From: Burkholderiales bacterium
GTDB taxonomy: Bacteria > Pseudomonadota > Gammaproteobacteria > Burkholderiales > Burkholderiaceae_C
Direction: 5' to 3'
Assembly: GCA_003963005.1 (NCBI GenBank)
Contig: RXJW01000049.1
Location: 1 to 52,060, forward strand
DNA: 52,060 nt
The notes beneath the pieces were generated by a model. The model was given only the letters and a program-made list of their open reading frames with translations. It did no database searches and was not told where the DNA came from. Position 1 is the stretch's first letter. The number at the start of each line of letters is the position of its first letter. The position numbers were made by a program, and so were the translations under genes. Of the stretch, positions 1-9,371 are shown one piece after another.

Positions 1-397
1 GCAGGCCCTTGAAGTAGTCGCGGAAGAAGCCCGCGTCGCGGGTGATCAGGCCCTGGCATTGCAGCAGGGCGTGGGCGCCGATGAGGAAGTCGGGCACGGT
101 GCGCTTGATGTCCTGCGGCGACACCTGGGCGGGCAGGCGCTGGCGGTAGCGGCGCTGCATCTCGCCGGCGCGCAGCGCGGCGCGCAGTTCGAGCGGCAAG
201 AAGCCGATGCCGATGGCTTCCAGCGTCTCCAGCACGATGTCGCTGTGTCCGAGGCCGGCCACGACCTCGCTGACGACCACCTCGCAGGCCACCACCGGGC
301 CGGTCGACAGCGCGCTGCGCAGCAGCTGCTCGGCCTCGTCGGCCGCAGGGCCGTCGCCGATGTAGTCGACCAGGATGGAGGTGTCGACAGCGATCAA
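1..397 (-). CDS. vapC: VapC-family PIN-domain toxin (partial, 3' end off the left edge)
   Basis: PIN-domain ribonuclease, the toxin of a type II toxin-antitoxin pair; family members cleave specific RNAs using a Mg2+-binding cluster of acidic residues. The cluster is visible: Asp5 in the N-terminal IAVDTSILVDY, Glu44 in VSEVVAG, Asp103 in VPDFLIGAHAL and Asp121 in ITRDAGFF. The protein runs off the window at about residue 132, so only the last residues are missing. The only start giving the normal VapC N-terminus is a TTG at 397, with GAAGG seven bases upstream; the ATG at 441 is in another frame and hits a stop at once. It follows the antitoxin gene by 47 bp and is probably co-transcribed with it. 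The rare start would lower toxin translation relative to antitoxin (inference). Confidence 0.85.
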   Translation of the reverse strand, partial: MIAVDTSILVDYIGDGPAADEAEQLLRSALSTGPVVACEVVVSEVVAGLGHSDIVLETLEAIGIGFLPLELRAALRAGEMQRRYRQRLPAQVSPQDIKRTVPDFLIGAHALLQCQGLITRDAGFFRDYFKGL

Positions 398-444
398 GGG
401 CGGGCCTTCAGCGCGGTGCGAACGGGGGAGGGGCGGGCCATGGC

Positions 445-702
445 TCAGGCCTCGTCCGGCGGGGGGTAGGGGTCGCCTGGGGCGCGGCCTCGCAGCTCGC
501 GCATGACGTCGTCCGTGGTGACGCCTTCAGGCAGCTTGATGCGGCCGCGCATCTTGGACAGTGCGTCGCCGACATCCTTGCGCAGGATGATGCGCCCGCC
601 GTCGAGCTCGACCTTGAGCGTGGTGCCCTTGGTCAGGCCGAGGGCATCTCGGACGGCTTTGGGCAGCGTGATCTGCCCGCGCTCGGCAACGGTGGCTTCC
701 AT
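445..702 (-). CDS. vapB: VapB/AbrB-type antitoxin
   Basis: 85-residue SpoVT/AbrB swapped-hairpin antitoxin. The N-terminal half (residues 1-45) has the typical pattern ATVAERGQITLPKAVRDALG followed by a hydrophobic GxxLKVEL strand; this fold binds DNA as a dimer. The C-terminal half is charged and proline-rich (ends PYPPPDEA) and should be the part that wraps and neutralises the PIN toxin. It is the first gene of the pair, directly downstream of a promoter with repeats that suit autoregulation. Antitoxin identity follows from the fold and from the adjacent PIN gene. The subfamily name (VapB versus MazE-like) is less certain. Confidence 0.88.
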   Translation of the reverse strand: MEATVAERGQITLPKAVRDALGLTKGTTLKVELDGGRIILRKDVGDALSKMRGRIKLPEGVTTDDVMRELRGRAPGDPYPPPDEA

Positions 703-743
703 GGCGCCTCCAGCGGCTGAACCGCGCCGGAGGCACGGTTCAG

Positions 744-778
744 GTATGCATCAGAAAGTATGCATTCATTCTACATAC
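744..778. promoter_or_regulatory. Candidate VapB autoregulatory operator (repeated GTATGCAT)
   Basis: GTATGCAT occurs at 744-751 and again at 758-765, exactly 14 bp apart. An inverted partial copy, CATAC, lies at 774-778. The repeats cover the expected transcription start and early leader of the vapBC promoter, where AbrB-type antitoxins usually bind to repress their own operon. The repeats are seen directly; the role is inferred. Confidence 0.5.
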
Positions 779-796
779 CCAAACCGCGGGTTTCAA
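768..796 (-). promoter_or_regulatory. Sigma70-type promoter for vapBC
   Basis: On the minus strand TTGAAA (positions 796-791) and TAGAAT (773-768) are separated by 17 bp, close to the sigma70 consensus TTGACA-17-TATAAT. Transcription would begin near 761 and read into the antitoxin gene at 702. The local sequence is AT-rich compared with the surrounding coding DNA. Confidence 0.6.
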
Positions 797-806
797 CCGA
801 GGCAGT

Positions 807-1382
807 TCACTTGCCGGCAGGCTTGATGCCCAGGCCGCTGCGGGCGGCCTCGGCGGCTTCCGCTTCCGGATCGGCAAGGCGCGCCGCCTTGGCGGCCTCG
901 ATCAGCTTGGTCTGCTCGGGGTGAACGCAGTCATCCAGCAGCCGCTGGCCGATTTTGGTGTCCAGCAGCATGGACTTGTTGGCGATCTGGATCATCAGCG
1001 TGCGACCGGTCACGTCTTCCAGGCGCAGGGCGCCCGTGGAGGACAGTACCGGCTTCATCGTGATGACGTTTTTCTTCCAGGCCACATTGATGTAGCCCGC
1101 CACCTTGGGGTGCTTGTCGATGTGGACCGTTTCCTTGAACTCGCAGGCGTAGTCGCCCAGGTAGGCGCGTTCGGCGGCGGCGAGTTGGGTCTCGTCGGCG
1201 TCAGCGAGCACAGGTTCCGGCGGCGGAGGCGGCGCCTTCTTGGCGGCTGCCAGGGGCTTCGCGGCGGGCTTGGCAGCAGGCTTCGCGGCAGCGGGCTTCG
1301 CGGGTGCAGGGTCCGCCAGAGCGGGCAGGGCAGCGCAGAGAACGAGGGCGGCAGCGCAGCCGCGCAGGGAGGGAGACAACAT
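807..1382 (-). CDS. Secreted conserved hypothetical protein with Ala/Lys/Pro-rich linker
   Basis: 191 residues. Residues 1-23 form a signal peptide (hydrophobic core AAALVLCAALPALA, cleavage before DPAP). A low-complexity stretch of repeated KPAA units and a run of prolines (about 25-60) follows, then a compact globular part with YLGDYACEFKE, a VAWKKNVITMKPV segment and a single further Cys in DDCVHPEQ. The two cysteines may form a periplasmic disulfide. The linker resembles wall-spanning or peptidoglycan-proximal tethers. I do not recognise a named family. It is downstream of the CoA ester lyase gene on the same strand, 132 bp away; I recall similar proteins next to mdh/CoA-lyase genes in Burkholderiales but cannot verify that here. 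Confidence 0.7.
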   Translation of the reverse strand: MLSPSLRGCAAALVLCAALPALADPAPAKPAAAKPAAKPAAKPLAAAKKAPPPPPEPVLADADETQLAAAERAYLGDYACEFKETVHIDKHPKVAGYINVAWKKNVITMKPVLSSTGALRLEDVTGRTLMIQIANKSMLLDTKIGQRLLDDCVHPEQTKLIEAAKAARLADPEAEAAEAARSGLGIKPAGK

Positions 1383-1514
1383 GGAATGGGCGCTTCAAGT
1401 CAGGGGTGTGCGGAGGCCGAACAGCGGAGGCGCATCATGGCGCCGGCCGGAGTGTCTGTCGGTGAGCAGGTGTGTCGATTGTCGGATGGCGCCGGATCGG
1501 TTCCGGCCCGTGCT

Positions 1515-2519
1515 TTACCCGATGCTGGGGGGGAAGAAAGCCTCGCGTGCCGCCTCGGGGAGCGGTCGACCCGTTCGGAAGGCGCGCTCCAGGACCGTCC
1601 AGAAGTAGCGGTAGCTGGCCCGGTCGTGCAGCCGGTCCCGGAAGGACATGGGCGCCCACTGCGCCGCCTGCGCCGCCAGCAGCAGTTCGGCGGCTTCCTC
1701 GACCTCGTCGGCCGCCGGCGCGAACGCGTCGAGGATCGGAAGGATCTGATCCGGGTGGATGCTCCACATCCGCGTGTAGCCGAAGTCGCGTGCGGCCCGG
1801 CGAGCGGCGGCCGCGAGGCGCTCGCGATCGCGGAACTCGGTCACCACGCAGTGCGATGGCGTCTTGGCGCAGGCATGTGCCGCCGCAGCGATTTCCAGTT
1901 TCGCCCGCACGACCAGTGGATGCTCGAATTGCCCGGGCAACTCCATGGCGGTCTTCGGGATGGCACCGCCGTGGGCCGACACAAAGTCCATCAGCCCGAA
2001 GGACAGCGATTCGATGCGCGGATGGGCAGCGATGCGGAACACGTCCCGCAAGGCGCCATGGGTCTCGATGAGAACCTGCAGCGGCAAGTGGGGCTGCCCA
2101 TGCCGCTTGCAGGCGGCATCGATGGCGTCGACGGCGCGCTCGACGTCCTCGGCGCTCTCTGGTTTGGGGATCATCAGGTAGGCGAGCCGGCTGCCCGCGC
2201 GGCTAACGAGGGTGTCAACGTCAGCCTCGAAGGCTGCATGTCTCCAGGGGTGAACGCGCGCTCCAACGCGGCCGAAGCGGTTGGCCGAGCTGTTGGCCAT
2301 TTCCGCGATCAGGTGGGCGTGCTCGGCTTCGCCGCCGATCGGGGCACCGTCCTCGGCATCGAGGGTGATGTCGAATACAGGGCCGAGTTCGGCCTGCAAG
2401 GCGAGGCTCTTGCGCATGCGGGCCTCGACGCCGCAGTAGTGATCGACGACGGGCAGGGGCGGGCGAAGCGCTTCGTGGCCAAACAGGGCTTCGCGGGGAT
2501 GTGGGGGCAAGGCGCTCAT
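1515..2519 (-). CDS. HpcH/HpaI aldolase/citrate lyase (CitE-like) CoA ester lyase
   Basis: 334-residue TIM-barrel protein of the HpcH/HpaI-CitE superfamily, whose members cleave or form (S)-malyl-CoA, citramalyl-CoA or related CoA esters in a Mg2+-dependent reaction. Family marks include FDITLDAEDGAPIGGE (about 49-64, conserved acidic metal-binding region), GARVHPWRH (substrate-phosphate arginine), YLMIPKPES, LIETHGALRDV (conserved Glu in a beta strand) and TRMWSIHPDQI near the end. Length is normal for the CoA ester lyase branch. It lies near malate dehydrogenase and the succinate dehydrogenase operon, which suits a role in C4-acid metabolism. The exact substrate cannot be read from sequence. 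The start at 2519 is the first Met and leaves no unexplained N-terminal extension. Confidence 0.85.
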   Translation of the reverse strand: MSALPPHPREALFGHEALRPPLPVVDHYCGVEARMRKSLALQAELGPVFDITLDAEDGAPIGGEAEHAHLIAEMANSSANRFGRVGARVHPWRHAAFEADVDTLVSRAGSRLAYLMIPKPESAEDVERAVDAIDAACKRHGQPHLPLQVLIETHGALRDVFRIAAHPRIESLSFGLMDFVSAHGGAIPKTAMELPGQFEHPLVVRAKLEIAAAAHACAKTPSHCVVTEFRDRERLAAAARRAARDFGYTRMWSIHPDQILPILDAFAPAADEVEEAAELLLAAQAAQWAPMSFRDRLHDRASYRYFWTVLERAFRTGRPLPEAAREAFFPPSIG

Positions 2520-2532
2520 GGCGCCACTGTAC

Positions 2533-3228
2533 TCAGGCGCGGTAGCGGCGGCCGGCGAGCAGCAGCAGGCCGGCCAGCATCAGCGCTGCGGATGCGGGTT
2601 GGGGGACAGGGCTGCTGACCGGCGCCGTGGCCGAGACGCCGCTGACCAGGAAGACCATGTCGAGGAAGTTGCTGTCGCTGCCTTCCTCGAATCCGAGCAC
2701 GAACTGGCCGCCACCCATATCCAGCCAGCGTGCGTTGGCGAGGCTCGTGAATGTCTGCGCAGCTGGTCGCATGACGCTTGCATCGCCAAGCGGTTGCGCC
2801 TGGGCGTCCAGGCTGAAGTTCAGGGCTGCGCCGACGGCCAGGCCATCGATGCGGCGCGACAAGCCGATGCTGTCGATCAGGCAGAACTCATCGACGAGCG
2901 CGGTGGCGTAGTCGCAACCGCTGCGCGTGTCGAACAGCGCCTGGCCGTCGAACCTCAGCGTCGCGCTGCGGGCGGCATCCGTGCCGACATAACGGATGTC
3001 GGCAGCGGTGCCGGTGGCGTACAGGGTGCCGGCGCTACCGCCGGCAAGTGCGGCGAGCAGCGCGGTGTCGACGTCGTCGGTGGAAAACCGCCCCTGGGCC
3101 GACCGCAGCGCGGTCTGTGCGGCTGTCTGTCCTGACTGATTACTGATCGAGGCGGCGTGCGCTTCGTTGCCGGTGCTGACGCCGAGTGTCAGCACCATCC
3201 CAGCAATTAGGTATGACAGCTTCATCAT
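2533..3228 (-). CDS. PEP-CTERM-type sorted exoprotein (PQP variant)
   Basis: 231 residues with a signal peptide (MMKLSYLIAGMVLTLG..., cleavage after AHA) and a C-terminal sorting segment: PVPQPASAA, a hydrophobic helix LMLAGLLLLAG, then RRYRA. This tripartite tail is the PEP-CTERM signal handled by exosortase in EPS/biofilm-forming Gram-negatives, except that the usual Pro-Glu-Pro reads Pro-Gln-Pro. The middle part is beta-rich with two Cys in a GCDYATALVDEFC segment. The frame stays open upstream, but 3228 is chosen because it begins exactly at the signal peptide. It is divergent from the isoamylase gene, and a 15-bp inverted repeat sits 8 bp upstream of the start. No exosortase gene is in the window. 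Function is unknown. Confidence 0.75.
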   Translation of the reverse strand: MMKLSYLIAGMVLTLGVSTGNEAHAASISNQSGQTAAQTALRSAQGRFSTDDVDTALLAALAGGSAGTLYATGTAADIRYVGTDAARSATLRFDGQALFDTRSGCDYATALVDEFCLIDSIGLSRRIDGLAVGAALNFSLDAQAQPLGDASVMRPAAQTFTSLANARWLDMGGGQFVLGFEEGSDSNFLDMVFLVSGVSATAPVSSPVPQPASAALMLAGLLLLAGRRYRA

Positions 3229-3235
3229 GGATGCT

Positions 3236-3250
3236 TCTAGTAAAACTAGA
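3236..3250. promoter_or_regulatory. Candidate operator 1: TCTAGT-AAA-ACTAGA
   Basis: Perfect 6-3-6 inverted repeat just upstream of the PEP-CTERM gene start at 3228, partly covering its ribosome-binding region. It matches the second repeat at 3345-3359 (TGTAGT-CAA-ACTACA) at 12 of 15 positions, with compensating changes that keep both arms complementary. Two spaced copies in a divergent promoter region are typical of a dimeric repressor that can loop DNA. The cognate regulator is not identified. Confidence 0.55.
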
Positions 3251-3320
3251 CACAAGTTGGAGGAATGCCTGGAGTTTTGCAGGGCGAAAAAACTGGCGCA
3301 ATCCTCAGAAATCGGTGTCT

Positions 3321-3341
3321 TTGAGTCGGAGCTGTCAATCA

Positions 3342-3350
<9 letters not shown>
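3321..3350 (+). promoter_or_regulatory. Possible promoter for the isoamylase gene
   Basis: TTGAGT at 3321-3326 and TGTAGT at 3345-3350, 18 bp apart, give a moderate sigma70 match. The -10 hexamer is the left arm of the second inverted repeat, so a protein bound there would block RNA polymerase. If this promoter is used, transcription begins near 3357, downstream of the ATG at 3342, and would favour a later start for the isoamylase (GTG at 3414). Confidence 0.35.
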
Positions 3351-5861
<2,511 letters not shown>

Positions 5862-5947
5862 TTCGCGTTCGGGTCCGGCGCGACGGCCTCGCGCGCCGGC
5901 AAGTCAACCCCAAGCTGAGGCCAGTCACGACAACTCAAGGACCAGTG

Positions 5948-6574
5948 ATGATCAGACGACTTCTTGCCTCTGCCGCCCTCGTGGTGGCAGCCCTGCCGAG
6001 TTGGGCCGGCACCGGCGTGTTCGGTAGCTATCTGGCCATCGATCCCGATGGCCCGGGGGCTGCGGCAGCGACCTGGTACGGTGCAACTCAGCCTGGCCCG
6101 GCCACCCTGACCGCCTTCAACGGGGTCAACCTCGGTACGTTTGTGCTTGGCTCCACGGCCACGATCGCCGGCGGTGAACTGCTGAGCTGGAAGAATGGCA
6201 CCGGGAACGTCACGGGGGGCGTGCTGCACTGGCGAGTCGACAGCGGCACCTTCCAAGACCTGACGATCAACTTCACGGCCAATTCGACTTTCGTCGACCG
6301 CGCGGGCAACACCTTCTCGAACACGGGCGATCAGCGCTGGGCGGCTCTCGCCAGCACCAGCACCAACTTCCTGGCCGGTGTTGCAGCAGGGGCGCACACC
6401 TTGCAGGTGTATTTCACCGCCTTCACGAATGAGGGCAACCGCGATTCGGGCTCGGTCACCGCGCCCTTCAGCGCAAACTTCACGGTGACAAGCGCGGTCC
6501 CGGAACCCGGTAGCGCCGCACTGCTGTTGGCCGGCATGGGTTTGATCGCGTTCCGTCGCCGTCAGTGGCGCTGA
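5948..6574 (+). CDS. PEP-CTERM sorted exoprotein
   Basis: 208 residues. Signal peptide MIRRLLASAALVVAALPSWAG, a beta-rich middle part with many Thr/Ser/Asn/Gly residues, and a canonical C-terminal sorting signal: VPEPGSAA, hydrophobic LLLAGMGLIAF, then RRRQWR. The tail is cut by an exosortase after outer-membrane delivery; the protein is probably surface-bound or released into the exopolysaccharide. ATG 5948 is chosen over the overlapping GTG at 5945 because AAGGA lies six bases before it. It follows the isoamylase gene by 86 bp in the same direction and ends at a strong terminator, so the two may be co-transcribed. Specific function unknown. Confidence 0.82.
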   Translation: MIRRLLASAALVVAALPSWAGTGVFGSYLAIDPDGPGAAAATWYGATQPGPATLTAFNGVNLGTFVLGSTATIAGGELLSWKNGTGNVTGGVLHWRVDSGTFQDLTINFTANSTFVDRAGNTFSNTGDQRWAALASTSTNFLAGVAAGAHTLQVYFTAFTNEGNRDSGSVTAPFSANFTVTSAVPEPGSAALLLAGMGLIAFRRRQWR

Positions 6575-6607
6575 GGCAACCGGGCTGCTCGCTCGGCTCG
6601 GGTGAAG

Positions 6608-6639
6608 AACAAGGGCTGCCTCGCGAGGCAGCCCTTGTT
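6608..6639. terminator. Bidirectional terminator between PEP-CTERM gene and mdh
   Basis: A perfect 32-bp palindrome, 16-base arms AACAAGGGCTGCCTCG and its complement, ending in TTGTT on either strand. It lies between the convergent PEP-CTERM gene (ends 6574) and mdh (ends 6668), where a shared terminator is expected. Confidence 0.8.
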
Positions 6640-6667
6640 GCGTCGGCGCGAGGCCTGCTCGCAGTGG

Positions 6668-7654
6668 TCAGAGCAGGTGCTTGACGCCGTCTTGCTCGTC
6701 CGTCAATTCCTTCAGGGTCTTGTTGATGCACTCTTGCGAGAACGCATCGATCTCGATGCCCTGGACGATCTTGTACTCGCCACTTTCGCAGGTGACCGGG
6801 TAGCCGAACATGACTTCCTTCGGGATGCCGTAGGAGCCATCCGAGGGGATGCCCATCGTGACCCACTTGCCGTTGGTCCCCAGGGCCCAGTCGCGCATGT
6901 GGTCGATGGCGGCGTTGGCGGCCGACGCGGCCGACGACAGGCCGCGGGCGGCAATGATGGCGGCGCCGCGCTTGCCCACGGTGGGCAGGAAGACGTCACG
7001 GTTCCAGGCCTCGTCGTTGATCAGCGCCTTGACCGACTGGCCGTCGATGGTGGCGTTGCGGTAATCGGCGTACATCGTCGGCGAGTGGTTGCCCCACACG
7101 GCCAGCTTCTCGATCGAGCCGACGGCCTTGCCGGTCTTGGTGGCGATCTGCGAGGCAGCGCGGTTGTGGTCCAGGCGCAGCATCGCGGTGAAGTTCTTGG
7201 CCGGCAGGTCCGGGGCCGACTTCATCGCGATGTAGGCGTTCGTGTTGGCCGGGTTGCCCACCACCAGCACCTTGACGTTGCGCGAAGCGACGGCGTTGAG
7301 GGCCTTGCCCTGCACCGTGAAGATCTGGGCGTTGGCAGCCAGCAGGTCGGCGCGCTCCATGCCGGGGCCGCGGGGGCGGGCGCCGACGAGCAGGGCGTAG
7401 TCGGTGTCCTTGAAGGCAGTCATCGGGTCGCTGTGCGCTTCGATGCCGGCCAGCAGCGGGAAGGCGCAGTCTTCGAGTTCCATGATTACGCCCTTCAGCG
7501 CGTTCTGAGCCTTCTCGTCGGGAATCTCCAACAGTTGAAGGATCACAGGCTGGTCCTTGCCGAGCATTTCGCCAGAGGCGATGCGGAACAGCAGGGCGTA
7601 GCCGATCTGGCCGGCGGCGCCGGTGACGGCGACGCGAACGGGGGTCTTGCTCAT
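6668..7654 (-). CDS. mdh: Malate dehydrogenase
   Basis: NAD-dependent oxidation of malate to oxaloacetate in the TCA cycle. 328 residues, the normal length for the betaproteobacterial enzyme. Seen: the Rossmann motif [19 protein letters not shown] at the N-terminus, [16 protein letters not shown] (mobile loop with substrate arginines), [24 protein letters not shown] (catalytic Asp/Arg region) and [12 protein letters not shown] (catalytic His). The ATG at 7654 is preceded by GGAG on the minus strand; the frame is open further upstream but that part is unlike any MDH. It is divergent from the gntR gene, 92 bp between starts. In related genomes mdh, the GntR regulator and the sdh operon commonly sit together. 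Confidence 0.96.
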   Translation of the reverse strand: MSKTPVRVAVTGAAGQIGYALLFRIASGEMLGKDQPVILQLLEIPDEKAQNALKGVIMELEDCAFPLLAGIEAHSDPMTAFKDTDYALLVGARPRGPGMERADLLAANAQIFTVQGKALNAVASRNVKVLVVGNPANTNAYIAMKSAPDLPAKNFTAMLRLDHNRAASQIATKTGKAVGSIEKLAVWGNHSPTMYADYRNATIDGQSVKALINDEAWNRDVFLPTVGKRGAAIIAARGLSSAASAANAAIDHMRDWALGTNGKWVTMGIPSDGSYGIPKEVMFGYPVTCESGEYKIVQGIEIDAFSQECINKTLKELTDEQDGVKHLL

Positions 7655-7746
7655 GGAAGTCTCCAAGGGGGCAGTTGAGGAAGCTTGGTGAAATTCTGGG
7701 CGAATCCTGCTGAGTGTACGGGCATACCCTGTGCTGCAATGCGCGC

Positions 7747-8463
7747 ATGCCCAAGACCGCCGCGCCGTTGTACGAGCAAATCCGCCAGCTGATCGTGGCC
7801 GCCCTGGCGGCCGGCGAGTGGCGTCCAGGCGACGCGTTGCCCAGCGAGGCGGCTTTGGCGGAAAGATTTCACGCAAGCCCTGGCACCGTGAGGCGGGCGC
7901 TCGACGAACTCACGGCGGCGCACGTCGTGGAGCGTCGGCAGGGGGCGGGTACCTTTGTGGCGACGCACACCGCACCCCGCGATGCCTACCGCTTCCTGCG
8001 ACTGGTCGCGGACGATGGCACGGTCGGCTTCAAGCGGGAGCTGGTGCATTGCCGGCGAGCCCGGGCAAGTGCGGAGACGGCGCGAGCGCTGCACCTGCGC
8101 ACGTCCGAGCCGGTCATCGAGGTGCGGCGCCTGTTGCTGCGCGGCGTGCGGCCCGTCGTGCTGGACGACCTGTGGTTGCCCGAGCGCCATTTCGCCGGAC
8201 TGACGGCGCAGGTCATCAACGAATATCCCGGGACGCTGTATGCGCTTTTCGAGGAGCGTTACCGTGTGCATATGGTTCGTGCGGACGAAAAGCTCAGGGC
8301 GGTGGCGGCGAGTCCCGAAGCGGCTGGTTTGCTCGGCCTGGCGGCGGGCACACCGCTGCTCAGCGTTGATCGCGTGGCCTACACCTATGGCGATCGACCC
8401 GTCGAATTGCGCCGCGGCCTCTACCACACGGAAGCGGATCACTACCGCAACCAGTTGAACTGA
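7747..8463 (+). CDS. GntR-family regulator, HutC/UTRA type
   Basis: 238-residue regulator. N-terminal winged helix (residues about 5-70): [53 protein letters not shown], all diagnostic of GntR. The C-terminal 160 residues are a UTRA ligand-binding domain ([23 protein letters not shown], then [27 protein letters not shown]). The ATG at 7747 begins the HTH cleanly, so the upstream in-frame codons are not needed. It lies between mdh (divergent) and sdhC (93 bp downstream, same strand). Position suggests that it controls sdh and/or mdh in response to a small acid, but the ligand is unknown. Confidence 0.9.
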   Translation: MPKTAAPLYEQIRQLIVAALAAGEWRPGDALPSEAALAERFHASPGTVRRALDELTAAHVVERRQGAGTFVATHTAPRDAYRFLRLVADDGTVGFKRELVHCRRARASAETARALHLRTSEPVIEVRRLLLRGVRPVVLDDLWLPERHFAGLTAQVINEYPGTLYALFEERYRVHMVRADEKLRAVAASPEAAGLLGLAAGTPLLSVDRVAYTYGDRPVELRRGLYHTEADHYRNQLN

Positions 8464-8556
8464 ATCTGACAATGCCGCAGTGCAGCAAGCACGAAGCTCG
8501 GGTTTGTTCTTGGCCCTAGAATCCTTCGGTTTCACACTGATTACGCAGGCTCGACC

Positions 8557-8985
8557 ATGACGGACAGCGCAAAGACCCGCCCGGTCTTCACCAACATCCA
8601 CGTCACGCAAATCGTCAGTTATCGCCTTCCGCCTGCCGGCATCGTCTCCATCCTCCACCGCATCAGCGGTGTCGTCATGTTCCTGCTCCTGCCCTTCGTG
8701 GTCTGGATGCTGGACAACAGCCTGAGCTCCGAGATCTCCTTCGAGGCCTTCACGAACGTGTTCGTGGCGGGCGCCGCGGGCCTTCCGGGCTGGTTCGTGA
8801 AGCTGGTGGCGCTGGGCCTGATCTGGGCCTACCTGCACCACTTCATCGCGGGCGTGCGGCACCTGTGGATGGACGCGACGCACAGCGTCAGCAAGGCGCA
8901 GGGGCACAGCTCGGCCGTTGTGACGCTGGCCCTCAGCCTCGCGCTGACGGTGGCGCTCGGCGCGAAGCTCTTCGGTCTGTACTGA
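8557..8985 (+). CDS. sdhC: Succinate dehydrogenase cytochrome b556 subunit
   Basis: 142-residue membrane anchor of respiratory complex II; holds haem b and the ubiquinone site with SdhD. Visible: RPVFTNIHVTQIVSYRLPPAGIVSILHRISGVVMF (Ser and Arg of the quinone site within LHRISG), three hydrophobic helices, and the haem-ligand region HHFIAGVRHLWMD. First gene of sdhCDAB; the start ATG follows a 93-bp gap after gntR, which should contain the operon promoter (a TAGAAT at 8517-8522 is a possible -10, without a convincing -35). Confidence 0.94.
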   Translation: MTDSAKTRPVFTNIHVTQIVSYRLPPAGIVSILHRISGVVMFLLLPFVVWMLDNSLSSEISFEAFTNVFVAGAAGLPGWFVKLVALGLIWAYLHHFIAGVRHLWMDATHSVSKAQGHSSAVVTLALSLALTVALGAKLFGLY

Positions 8986-9011
8986 CAACTCTCCAGAAGG
9001 ACAACGACAAC

Positions 9012-9371
9012 ATGAGCACGTTTGGCTCCAAGCGCCTCGTCGTAGGCGCCCATTACGGCCTGCGCGATTGGCTGGCACAGCGGATCAGCGCGGTGCTGAT
9101 GGCCCTGTTCACCCTGGCCCTGCTGGTGCAGGTGCTGATGCCTGGCGCCCTCGGCTATGACCGCTGGGCGGCCATCTTCTCGCAGCAATGGATGAAGGTC
9201 CTGACCTTCGTGACCATCCTGTCCCTGACATATCACGCCTGGGTGGGCGTGCGGGACATCTGGATGGACTACATCAAGCCCGTCGGCATCCGGCTGGCGC
9301 TGCAAGTGTTTTCGATCGTGTGGTTGCTCGGCTGTGCCGGCTGGGCCATCCAGGTGCTGTGGAGACTGTGA
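9012..9371 (+). CDS. sdhD: Succinate dehydrogenase hydrophobic membrane anchor
   Basis: 119 residues, three transmembrane helices. It carries the conserved GAHYGLRDWLAQRISAVLM segment and SLTYHAWVGVRDIWMDY, where His is the haem b ligand and the Asp-Tyr pair contacts quinone. ATG 9012 lies 26 bp after sdhC; AAGGACAAC just upstream supplies the ribosome-binding site. The stop TGA shares its last A with the sdhA ATG (TGATG), so translation of the two is coupled. Confidence 0.93.
   Translation: MSTFGSKRLVVGAHYGLRDWLAQRISAVLMALFTLALLVQVLMPGALGYDRWAAIFSQQWMKVLTFVTILSLTYHAWVGVRDIWMDYIKPVGIRLALQVFSIVWLLGCAGWAIQVLWRL

Noticed and set aside
439..441. ATG start for the VapC toxin
   Set aside because: This ATG is in another frame and meets TGA after 15 codons; the PIN frame needs the TTG at 397.
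921..2618. A 565-codon plus-strand frame
   Set aside because: It covers the opposite strand of the hypothetical protein and the CoA ester lyase, both of which have real signal or family motifs.
8495..8522. Promoter for the sdh operon based on TAGAAT at 8517
   Set aside because: A plausible -10, but no -35 at 16-18 bp; too weak to list as a feature.
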